NCBI GenBank assembly: GCA_021292165.1
Contig: JAHFWL010000118.1
Location: 1-64,000 of the forward strand
Length of the DNA stretch: 64,000 nt
Reading direction: 5' to 3'
Source: Shinisaurus crocodilurus
Lineage: Eukaryota; Chordata; Lepidosauria; Squamata; Shinisauridae
The notes below the pieces were generated by a model. That model saw only the letters and a list, made by a program, of their open reading frames with translations. It did no database searches and was not told where the DNA came from. The position numbers were made by a program, and so were the translations under genes. Shown here piece by piece: positions 9,408 through 20,514 of this stretch (its first letter is position 1; each line of letters begins with the position of its first letter).

Positions 9408-9639
9408 AGTAAAGATTACTCGCCGCTTTGCTTTCTCTTGACAGCTCACCTTTTGACAACTGTCAGGGGAAAGCAAAGTAAAAAATGAACCTCTTTGCAG
9501 CCCCTCAGGGTCACTGTCCATGGTGGGTGCCTCCTGCATTTTGACAGCAGACACCTGCCAGGACATCACCCAGGCAAGGCTGCCCATTTCGGACCCCTGA
9601 AAGTGTGCAAGTGTGCACTTGTGCAAGTCTGCCTACAAA

Positions 9640-10200
9640 GCCTACAAATATTTTTTTTAAAAAAAAATTACAAAAATATTTGTGCACACTTGGGGCATTA
9701 AAAAAAAAAAACAGGTAGGGAACCAGTGAGAGCCTCTCCAATGTGCCACTTGGGCACTGCACTACAGAGAAGCTGTCACTGGCTGTCAACTTGGAGATCA
9801 AGAAAAGCAATCTGGGGGGGAGGGGGGGAAAAGCTGCAGCGAGCAAAAAAAGGGCTTGCGATTGTGGTGGGGGACACCAAGCCAGTGATAGTTGCTCCAC
9901 CGTGCCACTTGGGCATCGGTGGGGTGGCTACTGGCCCTGACGGTGGCTTGTGCGAGCTTGACAAGAGTTTTTTCCCCCTCTTGCTGAATGAATCACTAGC
10001 CGCTTCCCTGGACCCACGATGGGGTCGGTCACCAGGGTTCGGACAACATGACAACCCATCATGGATCCACCAACTCCTAGAAAAGCCATGGGTTGGCAGG
10101 GTGGCTTGTTGCCCATGAACAAACCACCCTGCATGAAGCAGTCCAGGTTCGCACAACATGACAATCCACCGTGGCTTGTCACCCACAATGGGTTGTCATG
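9640..10200. repeat. Dispersed repeat family F, copy 1
   Basis: Order of blocks: A-rich with TTGTGCACAC, GGGAACCAGTGAGAG, GCCACTTGGGCA, CTCTTGCTGAATGAATCACT, ACATGACAACCCATCATGG, AGGGTGGCTTGTTGC, GGGTTGTCATGTC. The same order occurs at 54705-55145. The inner part (10037-10200) folds back through AACATGACAACCCA and TGGGTTGTCATGT. The 130-aa and 136-aa open frames here overlap on both strands and are not genes. Confidence 0.65.
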
Positions 10201-10220
10201 TCATAAATATCCAGTCTCAG

Positions 10221-11685
10221 GCATCTAAGAAGGGCCCCCGTAAAACTATTAAGTCCAGGGTCTAAAATTACCTAGCTGCACCAGTGCTTCCAAGTCCTGG
10301 AGAGCAAGGCGCAGAGCCCAGTGAACTGTCCTTGTGTTTTGCCCTCATTGCCCCTGGCATGGTTGCCAACTCACCAGTAAAAGACACCTGGTGGGTTTCT
10401 TTGCAGCACATCACCACAAAATCAGGACTAGGGGAAAGGCCAGTTGTAACCCACCCATTTGCTTTTAGCAGTATACCTTAGATGATTGGAACCCAGTGTG
10501 TCAGAGCTGGTGTATTTGAGACATGCCAAAAATGTCTGGACTCCTCCCCAAAGACCAGCTCCGGGATCTTCCCCCCCTCCCCCAGCCCCACCCAGTTACC
10601 AAAATTTTGATTTCAAGTGCTGTCAATCCTACGCCTGGGGCGGACGGAGGGAGGCAGCTCAGAACCCCGATTCCTCTTGATCTCAGTATGCTGCTATGAC
10701 AACTTGAGAACTGCTTTTAACAGAAAAGACACTGACTCAGGTCATTATGCATCTGGAGGGTCTGATTCACTTCCTTTCGTTCCAGGTTCTTCTAGCTAAC
10801 TGACAGAAGGCGTGGCCCAGGTAGTCAGATCAAACCTGAGTCACTTAGGTTCAAACTACAAGCAAACATTAAAATGCATCTTTGCATTAAAAATACATAC
10901 AAAGAGTGGAGGAAGGGGCTGATCAATTATCGGGATTGCAGCAGAAAATCCAGAGGGGGGAATCTGACCCCTTCCTACCCTGCTGTGGCCTTAGGAAAAT
11001 CCTTCTCCAGAAGCTGATGTTTGCTTTGGTGCAAATGCTGCCATTGCCACCAAAACAGCCCAATGAGGATTGAGCGAGCTCAGTCACAGAAGGCTAGCTG
11101 ACTTTTGGTAGAGGTGGGGAGACGAAAAACCAGGGTGAACAGAATAGAGTAACTAGAAAAAGGCATGGCTGGCTCCCTAAGCAGCATCACTCCACACTAC
11201 ATTTTGTTGCAGATCCCACTTCTTACTACTGCCCGGTTGAGCCATTTAAATGCAAACCATATTAGTCCCATAGAATAAGAAAGAGGAGAAGTGAGACGAC
11301 AGCATCTGCAGAACCAATTCAAGGTCAGGACACAGTGGTCTGCAGTAAGCTTTTGAGTTCAGAGCTCATAAAGTTTATTTTCTTTATTTAACATTATTTT
11401 GGGGGCACTTTAAAACTGAAAATTAATTAAAGAAAGAAAGATGGAAGATGGTACATGCTGCATCGTGATGTTAACCTGAATGTGTTTAGTGATCTTCTGA
11501 AAAGAAAAGAAAAATAGAGCAGAAAAATGTAGAAGCAAGGTCAAAAATGATCTTGCCCAGCTGAGGCTAGAATGCCAAGGACACCCCTTCCTGGAGAATG
11601 CAGATTTATTCATTTGGCAATGGTGACACATACCTTAGCTACAATAGTCCACATTATTGCAAAGTGCTCTACAGATGGCTGTGTT
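10221..11685. other. No gene seen
   Basis: Apparently single-copy intronic DNA with T-rich and A-rich patches near 11380-11520. No splice-flanked conserved frame was found. Confidence 0.45.
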
Positions 11686-11689
11686 TGAA

Positions 11690-12279
11690 GAATGTACTTG
11701 GAAACTACAACTGCTTCCGCATGTGGCAGCCAGGCTGTTAAATCCCACTGGCTTAACTGTTTCTAGGAGCCACCCTCGATAGTAACGATGGATACTTAAG
11801 TACTATGCACTAGGCAAAGACTGGTAATATTTGCCATAAATTACAGTGGCTTCATGCTACTACATAAACTTATCAGCTCTTACTAAACAATGAGATTTTG
11901 CAACTGATTTTAAGAAGAATACATGTGCATCTGGCAGTTTCAATGATTTAATAAGCTTTTTTTTGTTCTGCTTTTATATATCATTGTTTTTATTTGAATT
12001 GTTGTACACCATCTTGGTAACATTTGTGGAAAGACAGTGTGTAAATAATGATAATGACAAAGTAAAATGCCTTAGTTACATCCAGACTGGACTATTGCAA
12101 TGCTCGCTACATGGGGCTACCTTTAAAGACATTTCAAACCCTGCAAACAGTGCAAAATGCAGCAGCCAAAAAGTTGGTTCATGGCACGCACAATTATAAG
12201 AGCACTACAGCCCATTTTGTATCAACTGAACTGATTGCCTATTAGTGTCCCAGTTTAATTAAAAGGGATGGCATTGACC
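11690..12279 (+). mobile_element. L2 LINE fragments
   Basis: 11690-11750 holds a short piece (CTTCCGCATGTGGCAGCCAG). 11975-12279 reads YIQTGLLQCSLHGATF...AKCSSQKVG, close to the C-terminal RT region of L2 (usually LDYCNALYxG...NAAARL), with substitutions and lost frame. The hAT copy at 12288 interrupts its 3' part. Confidence 0.65.
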
Positions 12280-12287
12280 TTTTAGAG

Positions 12288-12422
12288 CAGTGTTCTCCAA
12301 GCTTGGGTCCCCAGATGTTTTTGGCCTACAACTCCCAGCATGCCCCAGCCAGCATAGCTGCCTGGGGCATGCTGGGAATTGTAGGCCAAAAACATCTGGG
12401 GACCCAAGCTTGGAGAACACTG
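12288..12422. mobile_element. Palindromic hAT MITE, family A
   Basis: 135 bp, CAGTGTTCTCCAAGCTTGGG to CAAGCTTGGAGAACACTG, with near-perfect arms meeting at CCAGCCAGCATAGCTGCCTGG. Perfect 8-bp target duplication TTTTAGAG (12280-12287, 12423-12430). Contains CCTACAACTCCCAGCATGCC and its inverted partner. Confidence 0.92.
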
Positions 12423-12944
12423 TTTTAGAGCCTTAGCCTGGGATATTACCTAAACGACTAGTAGAAGTCTCCAGCCATCAGACACACATACAGACTTCTG
12501 TAGTCTGAAGTAACTGAGTCGAGGAAACATTTTACAACCTCATTTGCTATTTCTGTTAAGTAATCCCGAAAGGGTTTATACCTAGGAGGCGCAGATTCTG
12601 TGAATATCTAGACTTGTTTGCATAGTAATTTAAACCAGATAACGGCCTATTAAACAAACTGATGGCTGAAGTGAAGTAACACTCCAAAAGTAAATATTAA
12701 TCTTAAATGCACACCACACCCTACCACGTTGGCACAACGTCACTTGCATACTTGGGGGAAGGTACTGGTAAAATGATTTAACTGAAGCAGCACAAAACCT
12801 TGTGTTTTCCAACTGCCTGGATCATTTGTCAAAGGATGTCTTCTATCCGCCCCTGCCACCCACATTGTCATGATCCCTAGCCCTCCAGTGTGCAGAGGAT
12901 GAGGACGAGGCACAGGACAATCAATGCCTTATTCAGGGCACTCC

Positions 12945-13189
12945 CAGCCAGAGAACCTAGATTCCACCTAAACATCAGGAAAAATTTCCTGACTGTCAGA
13001 GCAATAAGACAATGGAATCAACTACATAGGGAGGTGGTGGGCTCTCCCAATCTGGAGGCATTCAAGGTGCAGCTGGACAGCCATCTGTCAGGGATGCTTT
13101 GACCTGGATTCCTGCATTGGGCAGGGGGTTGGACTCGATGGCCTTGTAGGCCCCTTCCAACTCTACTTTTCTATGATTCTATGATTCTA
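12945..13189 (+). mobile_element. CR1 LINE 3' end: last codons of ORF2 and 3' UTR
   Basis: The frame reads LNIRKNFLTVRAIRQWNQLH then REVVGSPNLEAFKVQLDSHL and stops after SGML at 13102. This is the C-terminus of CR1 ORF2 (WN.LP.EVV.SP.LE.FK..LD). The 3' UTR holds CCTGCATTGGGCAGGGGGTT, GGACTCGATGGCCTTGTAGG and a TTCTATGA 8-mer end. The last 80 bp match the tail of the 5S SINEs in this window. Confidence 0.92.
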
Positions 13190-13423
13190 ACACAGTCCTG
13201 CCAGCATCCTGTGGCTCAGAGGAGGGAGACCCTGACAGAACCTCCATCCCTCTAGCCTCGCGGAAGTCTCAGGCTACAAAACCAGGCAACAGCCCTTTAA
13301 CAATACAGAGAAATCCACCAGCAGGGGCAGAGCTGAGCACACTACCAGTTTTATCAGCCTACATAAGGCTTGAGTTGCGTTGGCTTTAGCGCCCTGCTGA
13401 GGAAACATCCTATTTTCCTAGTA

Positions 13424-13558
13424 CAGAGGTAGGTAACTTGTAGGCCAAAACATCCAAAGGGCCACAACTCCCATCACCCCTAGCCAACATAACTAAGATG
13501 AGGGATGATGGGAGTTGTAGGCCAAAATATCTGGAGGGCCGCAAGTTGCTCACCCCTG
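13424..13558. mobile_element. Palindromic hAT MITE, family G
   Basis: CAGAGGTAGGTAACTTG to CAAGTTGCTCACCCCTG, core CACAACTCCCATCA / TGATGGGAGTTGTAGGCC. Flanks TCCTAGTA (13416-13423) and TCCGAGTA (13559-13566) match at seven of eight bases. Confidence 0.85.
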
Positions 13559-13566
13559 TCCGAGTA

Positions 13567-14407
13567 GGAGAGGGTCCCAGCCAGCAAAACCCACTTGCAG
13601 CTATCCAAGGTCCTACTTTCTCCCTGCTTTGACCTGCCATCCTGCCTTGACCTTGCTACCTGCTTCCCCAGCAAGCCTCAAGAGACCACAGAACAAGACA
13701 CCCCTGTTTGACAGTACTATAACGGCAATTTAGCACTCCTGGGGCAACCTGAAATGAGTGGAAACACTCATTTCTGGGAGGAGGCAGGTCAGCAGGGTCG
13801 CATAAAGGAGCTCTGCCAACCTGCCTCCTTCCAGAAATGGGGCTTCCCCTAGGAAGCATTAAATATTCTTTGTATAAGTGGTGCGTCCTGCTTGCACAAC
13901 GGAATTGGCAGGACCCACCGCTTGTGGAAGGAAATCAGCAGGGCAGAAAGGAATCGGCAGGGGTGTAAGCACCTCGTTGGATTCTCCCCCTTGATTGCAA
14001 GTACATCAAAGATTGGTGTGTGTGTATATATATGTAGCGGGTGGGGGAGAGAAAGAGAGAGAGAATGAACACACCCACTTGAGAAAAAGAAGTGGGTTCT
14101 TCTTGGCAGCAGATCAGTGCTTTGAAATCCAGATCAGCTCCGATCACATAGAAAGGAGGACTGAGGGTCTGATTTAAATAAGCAAGAGGGACATGCAGAG
14201 ACAAGGAACTGGATAGTCTGTGCCCAGAGGCAATTTTCCTTCCCAGGCAGTGCTCCAGTACTGGAAGTAATCCCATCAGAGGAGATTGCTTTGAAGAGAG
14301 GGGCTGTGGGAAAGTCAGTGGTGGGTACAAAGGGTGCTCAGCACTCCTCGCCTGTGTTCACCTTTCATTCGTTGTTATTATTATTTACAGTATTTGTATA
14401 CCGCTCC
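13567..14407. other. No gene seen
   Basis: Contains a short inverted pair around 13785-13835 (GGAGGCAGGT / ACCTGCCTCC) and an AG-rich patch at 14043-14062. Nothing else was recognised. Confidence 0.4.
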
Positions 14408-14487
14408 ATAGAATCATAGAATCATAGAAAAGTAGAGTTGGAAGGGGCGTACAAGGCCATCAAGTCCAACCCCTTGCTCAGTGCAGA
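14408..14487 (-). mobile_element. CR1 3' tail fragment
   Basis: Antisense TAGAATCATAGAATCATAGA 8-mer repeats, then GAGTTGGAAGGGGCGTACAA and TCAAGTCCAACCCCTTGCTC. It is 5'-truncated to about 80 bp. Confidence 0.85.
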
Positions 14488-14522
14488 TCAATCCATATCA
14501 AGTACCGGTATATCCAAAAGGG

Positions 14523-14683
14523 AGGCCTGAAGCTCACACTGGCTCAGCTTGTCTGGGTGTGGAAAGCTAAGCAGGGTCAGGCCTGGTTATTACTTGGATG
14601 GGAGATCCCTCCTCTAGTTTCCTGCATTGAGCAGGGGGTTGGACTCGATGGCCTTGTAGGCTCCTTCCAACTCTATTCTATAA
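14523..14683 (+). mobile_element. 5S/CR1 SINE
   Basis: AGGCCTGAAGCTCACACTGG head, AAGCTAAGCAGGGTCAGGCC, TACTTGGATGGGAGATCC, then GCAGGGGGTTGGACTCGATG and CTTCCAACTCTATTCTATAA. It lies 35 bp from an oppositely oriented CR1 tail. Confidence 0.9.
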
Positions 14684-14929
14684 GTAGATTATTCCCACCC
14701 ACCCCCTCCTTGCATTATTGGGCAGGTCTGGGTTTAACATGCAGATCTGCCACTATCACATATAATTTGAACCTATTTTGAAAGTTCCAAAAGCTCTAGT
14801 ATACAAACAGATATGGCTCAGTCGCTGACCTCACCACAGGAAGGAACAGGGGGAAGAGGCAACGAGAAAGCACGTAACCCCAAGATCTGCTCCTCTGTGC
14901 TCCTCGCACAAAGGCTGTGTGCCATGTGG

Positions 14930-15046
14930 TGGCGCCCCTCCAGATGCTTCGGCCTATAACTCCCATCAGCGCACACCATCAGCTATGCTAGATGGGGCTA
15001 ATGGGAACTGTTGGCCAAAACATCTGGAGGGCCACAAATTGCCCAC
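14930..15046. mobile_element. Palindromic hAT MITE, family G, diverged
   Basis: CCCTCCAGATGCTTCGGCCT at one side and CCAAAACATCTGGAGGGCCA, ATTGCCCACCCCTG at the other. The left terminus is eroded. Confidence 0.65.
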
Positions 15047-15127
15047 CCCTGATCTGAGCAGGACAGAAACAGAGGGGATTACCGAGAGGGCTACAATCAA
15101 CTCAGAGAATCAAAATATTGCTTAAAG

Positions 15128-15248
15128 CAGCCTCCCCCAACCTGGCGCCCTCCAGATGTGTTGGACTACAACTCCCAGCATCCCCAGCCAGCATGCTGGG
15201 AGGCGTAGTCCAACACGTCGGGGGGGGGCACCAAGTCAGGGAAGGCTG
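15128..15248. mobile_element. Palindromic hAT MITE, family B
   Basis: CAGCCTCCCCCAACCTGGCG to CAGGGAAGGCTG, core GACTACAACTCCCAGCATCC. Flanks GCTTAAAG (15120-15127) and GCTTAGAA (15249-15256) look like a mutated 8-bp duplication with TA in the middle. Confidence 0.85.
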
Positions 15249-15439
15249 GCTTAGAATATTGAACTGATCTGTACAAGACACAGATTTGTAGATAATGTTC
15301 CAATGCCGTATTTAGCACAGGTGTGCTTAGGCAGGGCAATCTCGTCTCTGCTGCTGCTTCTGCTGGAAGGAGTTCAGTCAAGTCTGCTGCGGTAACCTGG
15401 TAGGTCAGGTAACTGAAGGCTAATGGGCACACATTTCAT

Positions 15440-15625
15440 TTGGGGAAGACATAGGTCAGTGTTAGAGCACATGCTTTGCATGCAGAAAGTCCCAGGTCCA
15501 ATCCTGAGCCATCTCCAAGTAAGGCTGGGAAAGACCAATGCCTGAAACCCTGGGAGAGCTACAGTGTAGTAGGTAAGGCCAAGTGAGCTGGACTGATGGC
15601 CTGGCTTTGCATAAGGCAGCCTCCT
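15440..15625 (+). mobile_element. tRNA-derived SINE, old copy
   Basis: GTGTTAGAGCACATGCTTTG (A-box side), AGGTCCAATCC (B box), CATCTCCAAGTAAGGCTGGG, ACTGATGGCCTGGCTTTGCA, TAAGGCAGCCTCC. Same family as 63578-63765. Confidence 0.75.
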
Positions 15626-16085
15626 CCTCGGCCCCTCATGTAGATCACATTTCACTGAAGTGGCTCTCCGCTGAACATGTAGACTGCCTTCCTAGAAACG
15701 TATTGTGCCAGTGGTTACGCAAGCGAATACGGAAACTCTGCCTGCTGTGTTTAAACTATTTCATTTTGTCATCCTTGTGATGAATATTAGTTAATCTCGC
15801 TTCTGCAGAAATGGATAACAAAGAATTTACAGCCCTCCTGTGTGCCAGGGACAGATCCAATGAGCAACAGAACTGAATCTCCTGACTGGCATGTTGTATC
15901 GCCACTAGACCACAGGAATTCTCCGTCACTAATTCCTGTGCCTGGGAGAACAAGCTTTCATTCTGGCAGCCCTTCTCTGCAAACCACCTGACACAGATAT
16001 CCCTGGAGTTCTCATAACCAGAGAGACAGACTTTATTTGTAGTTTTACACACACACCCCAACACAATGGGGACCAGACTCATTTA

Positions 16086-16135
<50 letters not shown>
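16086..16135. repeat. (TAA)n microsatellite
   Basis: About sixteen nearly perfect trinucleotide units ending at AATGATAGC. Confidence 0.95.
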
Positions 16136-16138
<3 letters not shown>

Positions 16139-16147
16139 TAGCACAAT

Positions 16148-16215
16148 GGTGCTAGGGCAGTAGCTCAGTGGTGGAGCACAGGCTTTGCATGCAGAAGGTC
16201 CCAGGTTCAATCCCC
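16148..16215 (+). mobile_element. tRNA-derived SINE head
   Basis: GGCAGTAGCTCAGTGGTGGA (A box), GCTTTGCATGCAGAAGG, GGTTCAATCCCC (B box). The body is missing: the sequence switches to the inverted end at 16216. It is not a working tRNA, as no acceptor stem closes it. Confidence 0.75.
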
Positions 16216-16389
16216 AAACAAGCCAGGATTTGTAAGCCAACAACAAACCTGGTGTAGGGATTGGGCCCACTCTCCCTACAGCTGGAGTAACTGGGAACAG
16301 ATTCTGAGGAAGAGGGGGAGGAGGAGCTGGAAGTGGGGAGAGGCACCTGAATCTTCCAAGGCCAAGAGCCTTAGAGATAAAATGCACAG

Positions 16390-17063
16390 CAGGGGTCCTC
16401 AAACTTTTTAAACAGGGGGCCAGTTCATTGTCCCTCAGACTGTTGGGGGGCCTGACTATAGTTTGAAAAAAATATGAACGAATGGATCAAGTAAAAAAAA
16501 AGGACCCGGGTCCTTTTTTTTTTTTACTTGATAGGGATGAATTTTTTTCCCCTTAAATGGAAAGTTATTTTATTTATTTATTTCATTTTTATACCGCCCA
16601 ATAGCCGAAGCTCTCTGGGCGGTTTACAGCAATTAATAAGACAGCCCCTGCCCACAGGCTTACAATCTAAAAAGACACGACACACAAGGAAAAAGGAATG
16701 GGGAGGGAAGAAGAGGGAATATTAATGAATACTCCTGGCAGGGCTGGTGGTATTTACATATATAATTGCAGAATTGTTTCATGCCTAACATGAATATACT
16801 TTTGTTTTTGCCATCACACAAAGGAGCATACTCTCCTTCAATCCAAAGTAGCATTTTTGAAACATTAGAAATCTGACTTAGCTCATACATAAGAGGTAAA
16901 ACACCACCACTAATTTTTCCATATTATGGAAAAGAATTAAAAGAATCGGCGCTTGAAGCGAAAGAGTTTTTTAAAAGTCTGCTTCCGCCAATTGGCCGCC
17001 AGGCCGGATAAAAAGGCAAGGCAGGCCGAATGTGGCCCGCGGGCCTTAGTTTGAAGACCCCTG
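16390..17063. mobile_element. Non-autonomous hAT element with a nested L2 end
   Basis: Ends CAGGGGTCCTCAAACTTTTT and AGTTTGAAGACCCCTG. Next come CAGGGGGCCAGTTCATTGTC on the left and TGTGGCCCGCGGGCC on the right. The 3' flank CTCTACAG is partly matched by the 5' flank ATGCACAG. A palindrome TCAAGT...ACTTGA centred on GGACCCGGGTCC lies at 16487-16531. Confidence 0.8.
16555..16720 (-). mobile_element. L2 LINE 3' end
   Basis: TTTATTTATTTATTTCATTT, then ATACCGCCCAATAGCCGAAG and CTCTGGGCGGTTTACAGC: the antisense 3' end of an L2 LINE. It is inside the hAT element. Confidence 0.75.
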
Positions 17064-17550
17064 CTCTACAGGCAGGGAGGAACAATTGGTGTCAAATTCC
17101 ATGGGAAAGCAGTCTGAGCTCTCTGATCAGGAGGAGGGTGAATCAAGCAATACTAACCCCGGGTCAGACGTCAGCTGAGCTGACAAATGTCAGGCACTCT
17201 AAGAGATTGGCTCTTAAGAATAAGGACCTTCCTTAGGGGGCATGGGTGTGGGTAGTTTTAGTCTGGAAGGTGGGAATGGTTCCCAGTTTGGAATCAACTG
17301 CTCAACAATAGGGCCATCTTCCTTAAGGGCTATTATTCTAACTAAGCTTGCTGCCTTGTGATTGACTCTGCTGATCACTTCTTTAGAATTCAAAGCCAGT
17401 TTGCTAGGTTAGCCTCTGAACTAATAAAGCTTTTCGGTTAGAAGCTGGTGGCTGTGTGGATCTTCTTGGAAGTAGGAGGGGAAGGAGGGCCTCAGAATTC
17501 CTCCAACTCCCAGCATCCCCCAGAATTGGCTTACAAATTCTGGCTTGTTT

Positions 17551-18054
17551 GGATGCAATAAGTCTTACCTGGTTTGGACTTTACACTTAGCTATCCATGC
17601 CTGGTGTGTATACCTGCTCACAGAAATAGGATGAGCAAAATAGGAGTGAATGGGCAGCATATGCAAATTGTGGTCTAATAAGCCAGGATTCCTGACTTAC
17701 ATTGCTGTGCAAATACACCTTCTAAATTTAAGAATGGATTATTAGATAATGATTAAATATTGTGGGGTGAATATCTGACATTAATATTTTTTCATAGTAG
17801 GGTGAAGAGTGGTAGTACTAGATTTGTTAAGCATTTTTACCCTGCTCTTCAGCCAGAAGGTCCCCCAGAGCTGCTTCCAAAGACCAATAATAGGACTGCT
17901 GCAGAGCGATGGAATTTTGAAAGCCAACATCCCGTTCTGAATAGTCCTGCAAGGTTTCAAGAAGACTTTTCAATCCATGCTGAACCTTGAGCACAAAGGC
18001 CTTGCAAAGTTTGCAGACGGGGAGCTTCTGGATTTGATCACAGATGGTCAAAGC
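17551..18054. other. No gene seen
   Basis: Contains another AATAAGCCAGGATT motif near 17678, similar to the inverted end at 16216. The open frames at 17760-18075 lie on both strands over the same DNA and show no known domain. Confidence 0.4.
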
Positions 18055-18062
18055 TTCTAGAG

Positions 18063-18186
18063 CAGGGCTCTCCAACCTTGGGTCCCAGATGTTGCTGGAC
18101 TACAGCTCCCAGAATTGCTTGCCATTAGCCATGCTGGCTGGGTATGCTGGGAGCTGTAGGCCAGCTCCCAGGTTGGGAGAGTCCTG
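18063..18186. mobile_element. Palindromic hAT MITE, family A variant
   Basis: CAGGGCTCTCCAACCTTGGG to GGTTGGGAGAGTCCTG with perfect duplication TTCTAGAG (18055-18062, 18187-18194). The core is GACTACAGCTCCCAGAATTG / GGGAGCTGTAGGCC. Confidence 0.9.
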
Positions 18187-18194
18187 TTCTAGAG

Positions 18195-19909
18195 CCTATG
18201 CAAGAAGGAACTGAACTGTGAGGAGCAGGACTTCAGTTGTGCTTCAGAGTCAGGATGAGTCAGAGGATGAAAGAATGAAACAGAACAGGAGCAGGACATC
18301 CTCTTTCCGCAGACACCATGGCTTGGGGAAATCATTTGACCCCCTGCTACTAGCATTTGTTGTGGGGCCCACAAGGAGGACTGTACCACACTGAGGTAAG
18401 CATTAAGGGTGTGCACAGGGATGCTGTTGAAAGTCAAGCAACAGTCATCTCATTGCTCTCCTTCTCAGCTGACGTGATCAAACAAGCAAGTGAAAACCAG
18501 GATTGGAAAACATAACAAAAAGCATTGCTTGCTATTCTAAGGGCTTCTGCCAAAGAGGAAGGCCTGAAAGACCAGAGAGTTTTTTTTTTTCCTAATGTAA
18601 ACATAACCACAACATTTCACTCTTACAGACTATATGGTGCCAGTGGCCATGATGGTCAAAGTCCCAAGACACCAGGTTTATTTTTATCATGCGTTTCTAT
18701 GTCTCAGGGATTCCTACATTGCAATTACTTAGAACCACATAACAATGAGTGTTCCACAGTGCACAAGCTGAATCCGCACATCTTTCCATGTTTTATCATG
18801 CCAAAACCAACCAATGCATGGATGGGACATCCTGCTACTGTCATCAAGAAGCATTTATTTTGCAAAAGGGGACATTTTGCAAAACATAAAGCATGCTGTG
18901 ACTGATCGTGCAAAAAGGGCTAAAAACTGAAATGCAGCCATTTGCCATATATAGAAGCAAGGAAGTCATTCATGTCGAACACCTCAAGAAAGCCACAATC
19001 AGCCAAAGAACATTCAAGCTTAAGCTGGAGACAGAGAATTGTTTTCCCACAAAGCTAAAGGTGTTATGAAATGGAGATCATCGTGTGTGGTGTACACATT
19101 CATCCCACCAGCATTCCAGTTCACAGGTTTTGTAGCATTTCTCCAGATGCAAAGGGCGGGGACAAGATAAAATTCTGTATGCCATGAGTAACAATCCTGC
19201 GTCACCAACCTGAGAATAGTCAAGGAAATTATCATCATCTTCATCCATGCTTTCAGGGACTACAAACCTCTTCATCAGATACCTGGAGTATTATGGAAAA
19301 TTTCCTGCTCATTTACAGTACATGTGGGAGGGTGGGGGATAGAATGGTAAGCAGTGAGGTCAGAAGGAAAGGAAATGCAGAAAGTGACCATCACATTATT
19401 AACGGTAGTCATTCACAATGCTGTATGAGCACTTTAAATAGCATGACCATCACTTTCTGCATATAATTTCCTTCTCGCCTCATTTGTTTACAATTCTTCC
19501 CCACCACTACGGCCACATGTACTGTAAAGAAGCCTGACAGTCTCCACAATACCCCATGCCTCTGACGAAGGGGACTGTAGTCCAGGGCAGCTTATGCCAA
19601 AATAAATTTGTCTGCCTTTAAGGTGCCGCAAGACTCTTCGTTGTTTTTGTCGCTACCCTCTGGAAATCCACCCATGCTGACTTTGATGCGACAGAATTCA
19701 AGACTGTTATTTCATGGATTGGCCTTGTATGCACAACGACTGAATGCATGGGGGGGGGGGGACCTTCTTTATTAGTGGCAATCAACACAGCAAATCTGGA
19801 AGGAGGCATGGGTTGAGCAAGTTAATTTGCACGCGCGCACACACTCGCACATGCACACACAGCTACGTGTCCAAGTGGCCTGCAGCATGGAATAATTTGC
19901 AATGCTCAC
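18195..19909. other. SYTL2 intron 2 sequence, mostly unrecognised
   Basis: At 19557-19650 a piece reading CTCTGACGAAGGGGACTGTA, GCTTATGCCAAAATAAATTT, CCTTTAAGGTGCCGCAAGAC resembles a common amniote interspersed repeat; its class is not settled. A poly-G run is at 19750-19761. The SYTL2 donor (GTGAGC on the minus strand) ends this stretch. Confidence 0.45.
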
Positions 19910-20010
19910 CTGACCCTCTCCTCTTCAACTCTCTTCAGGTCTGCATCCCGCTGGAGCACTTTCAGGATTGCCTCTTGCTCCTCATCCGTGAGAAAGCTCA
20001 GGTCAATCAT
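19910..20010 (-). CDS. SYTL2: SYTL2 first coding exon
   Basis: Minus-strand ATG at 20010-20008 preceded by GCAAG, with possible acceptors AAAG or CTAG 4-8 bases upstream after a T-rich stretch. It encodes [20 protein letters not shown] and then [13 protein letters not shown], 33 codons plus AG, and ends at CAG|GTGAGC. This is the first helix of the Rab27-binding Slp homology domain; the [21 protein letters not shown] start separates SYTL2 from SYTL1, 3, 4 and 5 as I recall them. The junction codon AG|C joins the exon at 2072-1929, giving Ser before HLPEK. No indels are seen here. The 169-aa frame on the plus strand over this exon is a shadow. Confidence 0.93.
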
Positions 20011-20514
20011 CTTGCTAGCTTTGTATTGAAAGGAACAAAAAAACACACACAAAAAACTAGGAAGCTTTCACCAAGACTGTGTGTATTAAGTACCACAGTG
20101 CAGCAGAGCAAACGATATCTTAAAGAATCCCTGCATTTGGTTTTCTTGTTTGAACAAGAGTCTCTTGATAGGGCATTGCATTCCTGGATTGTTCACATCA
20201 CATGCACGTTACAGGAGAGCCTCGCTTCATGCTTCGACAATTCATGGGATTAGCTGCATGCTCCAGTTCAATGTGAGCATCACCTGCAGGACAAGAAGCG
20301 GGAGACAAACATTAAGTTCTAGCATTCTATCTCAGTGAAGGGAATAGAGCTTTTTGATCATTGTGGTGGTGGGGAAATGAAACTTAATCACAAGACTCCA
20401 TGAACATGCCAGGAATAATCTGCAGTTTTGAAACATCTCTTCAAATCAAATCTGATTTAGAAATTGATTAATTTGACCTTTACTGGGGCTGGGGACAGAA
20501 TAAAATATTCCAAA
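20011..20514. other. SYTL2 intron 1, proximal part
   Basis: Minus-strand upstream side of the first coding exon, with the T-rich acceptor tract at about 20020-20055. Nothing else was recognised. Confidence 0.45.

Larger units (their letters stand above)
16216..17550. mobile_element. Element bounded by 25-bp inverted repeats, with nested insertions
   Basis: Left end 16216-16240 (AAACAAGCCAGGATTTGTAA, then GCCAA) and right end 17526-17550 are reverse complements with one mismatch in 25. Homology stops sharply on the inner side. Removing the nested hAT (16390-17063) leaves about 660 bp. The right part holds AATAAAGC at about 17424, so an LTR-like origin is also possible. No protein is encoded. 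Confidence 0.55.

Noticed and set aside
18525..18905. 126-codon plus-strand frame
   Set aside because: No domain, no splice context, and a length that is expected by chance over this much DNA.
19020..19275. Minus-strand frame with an acidic MDEDDDNFLDYSQ stretch, considered as a SYTL2 exon
   Set aside because: It does not fit between the first and second coding exons, whose phases join directly, and the flanking text resembles an interspersed repeat.
19744..20253. 169-codon open frame on the plus strand
   Set aside because: It runs antisense over the SYTL2 first coding exon and through CA-rich simple sequence, and has no recognisable domain.
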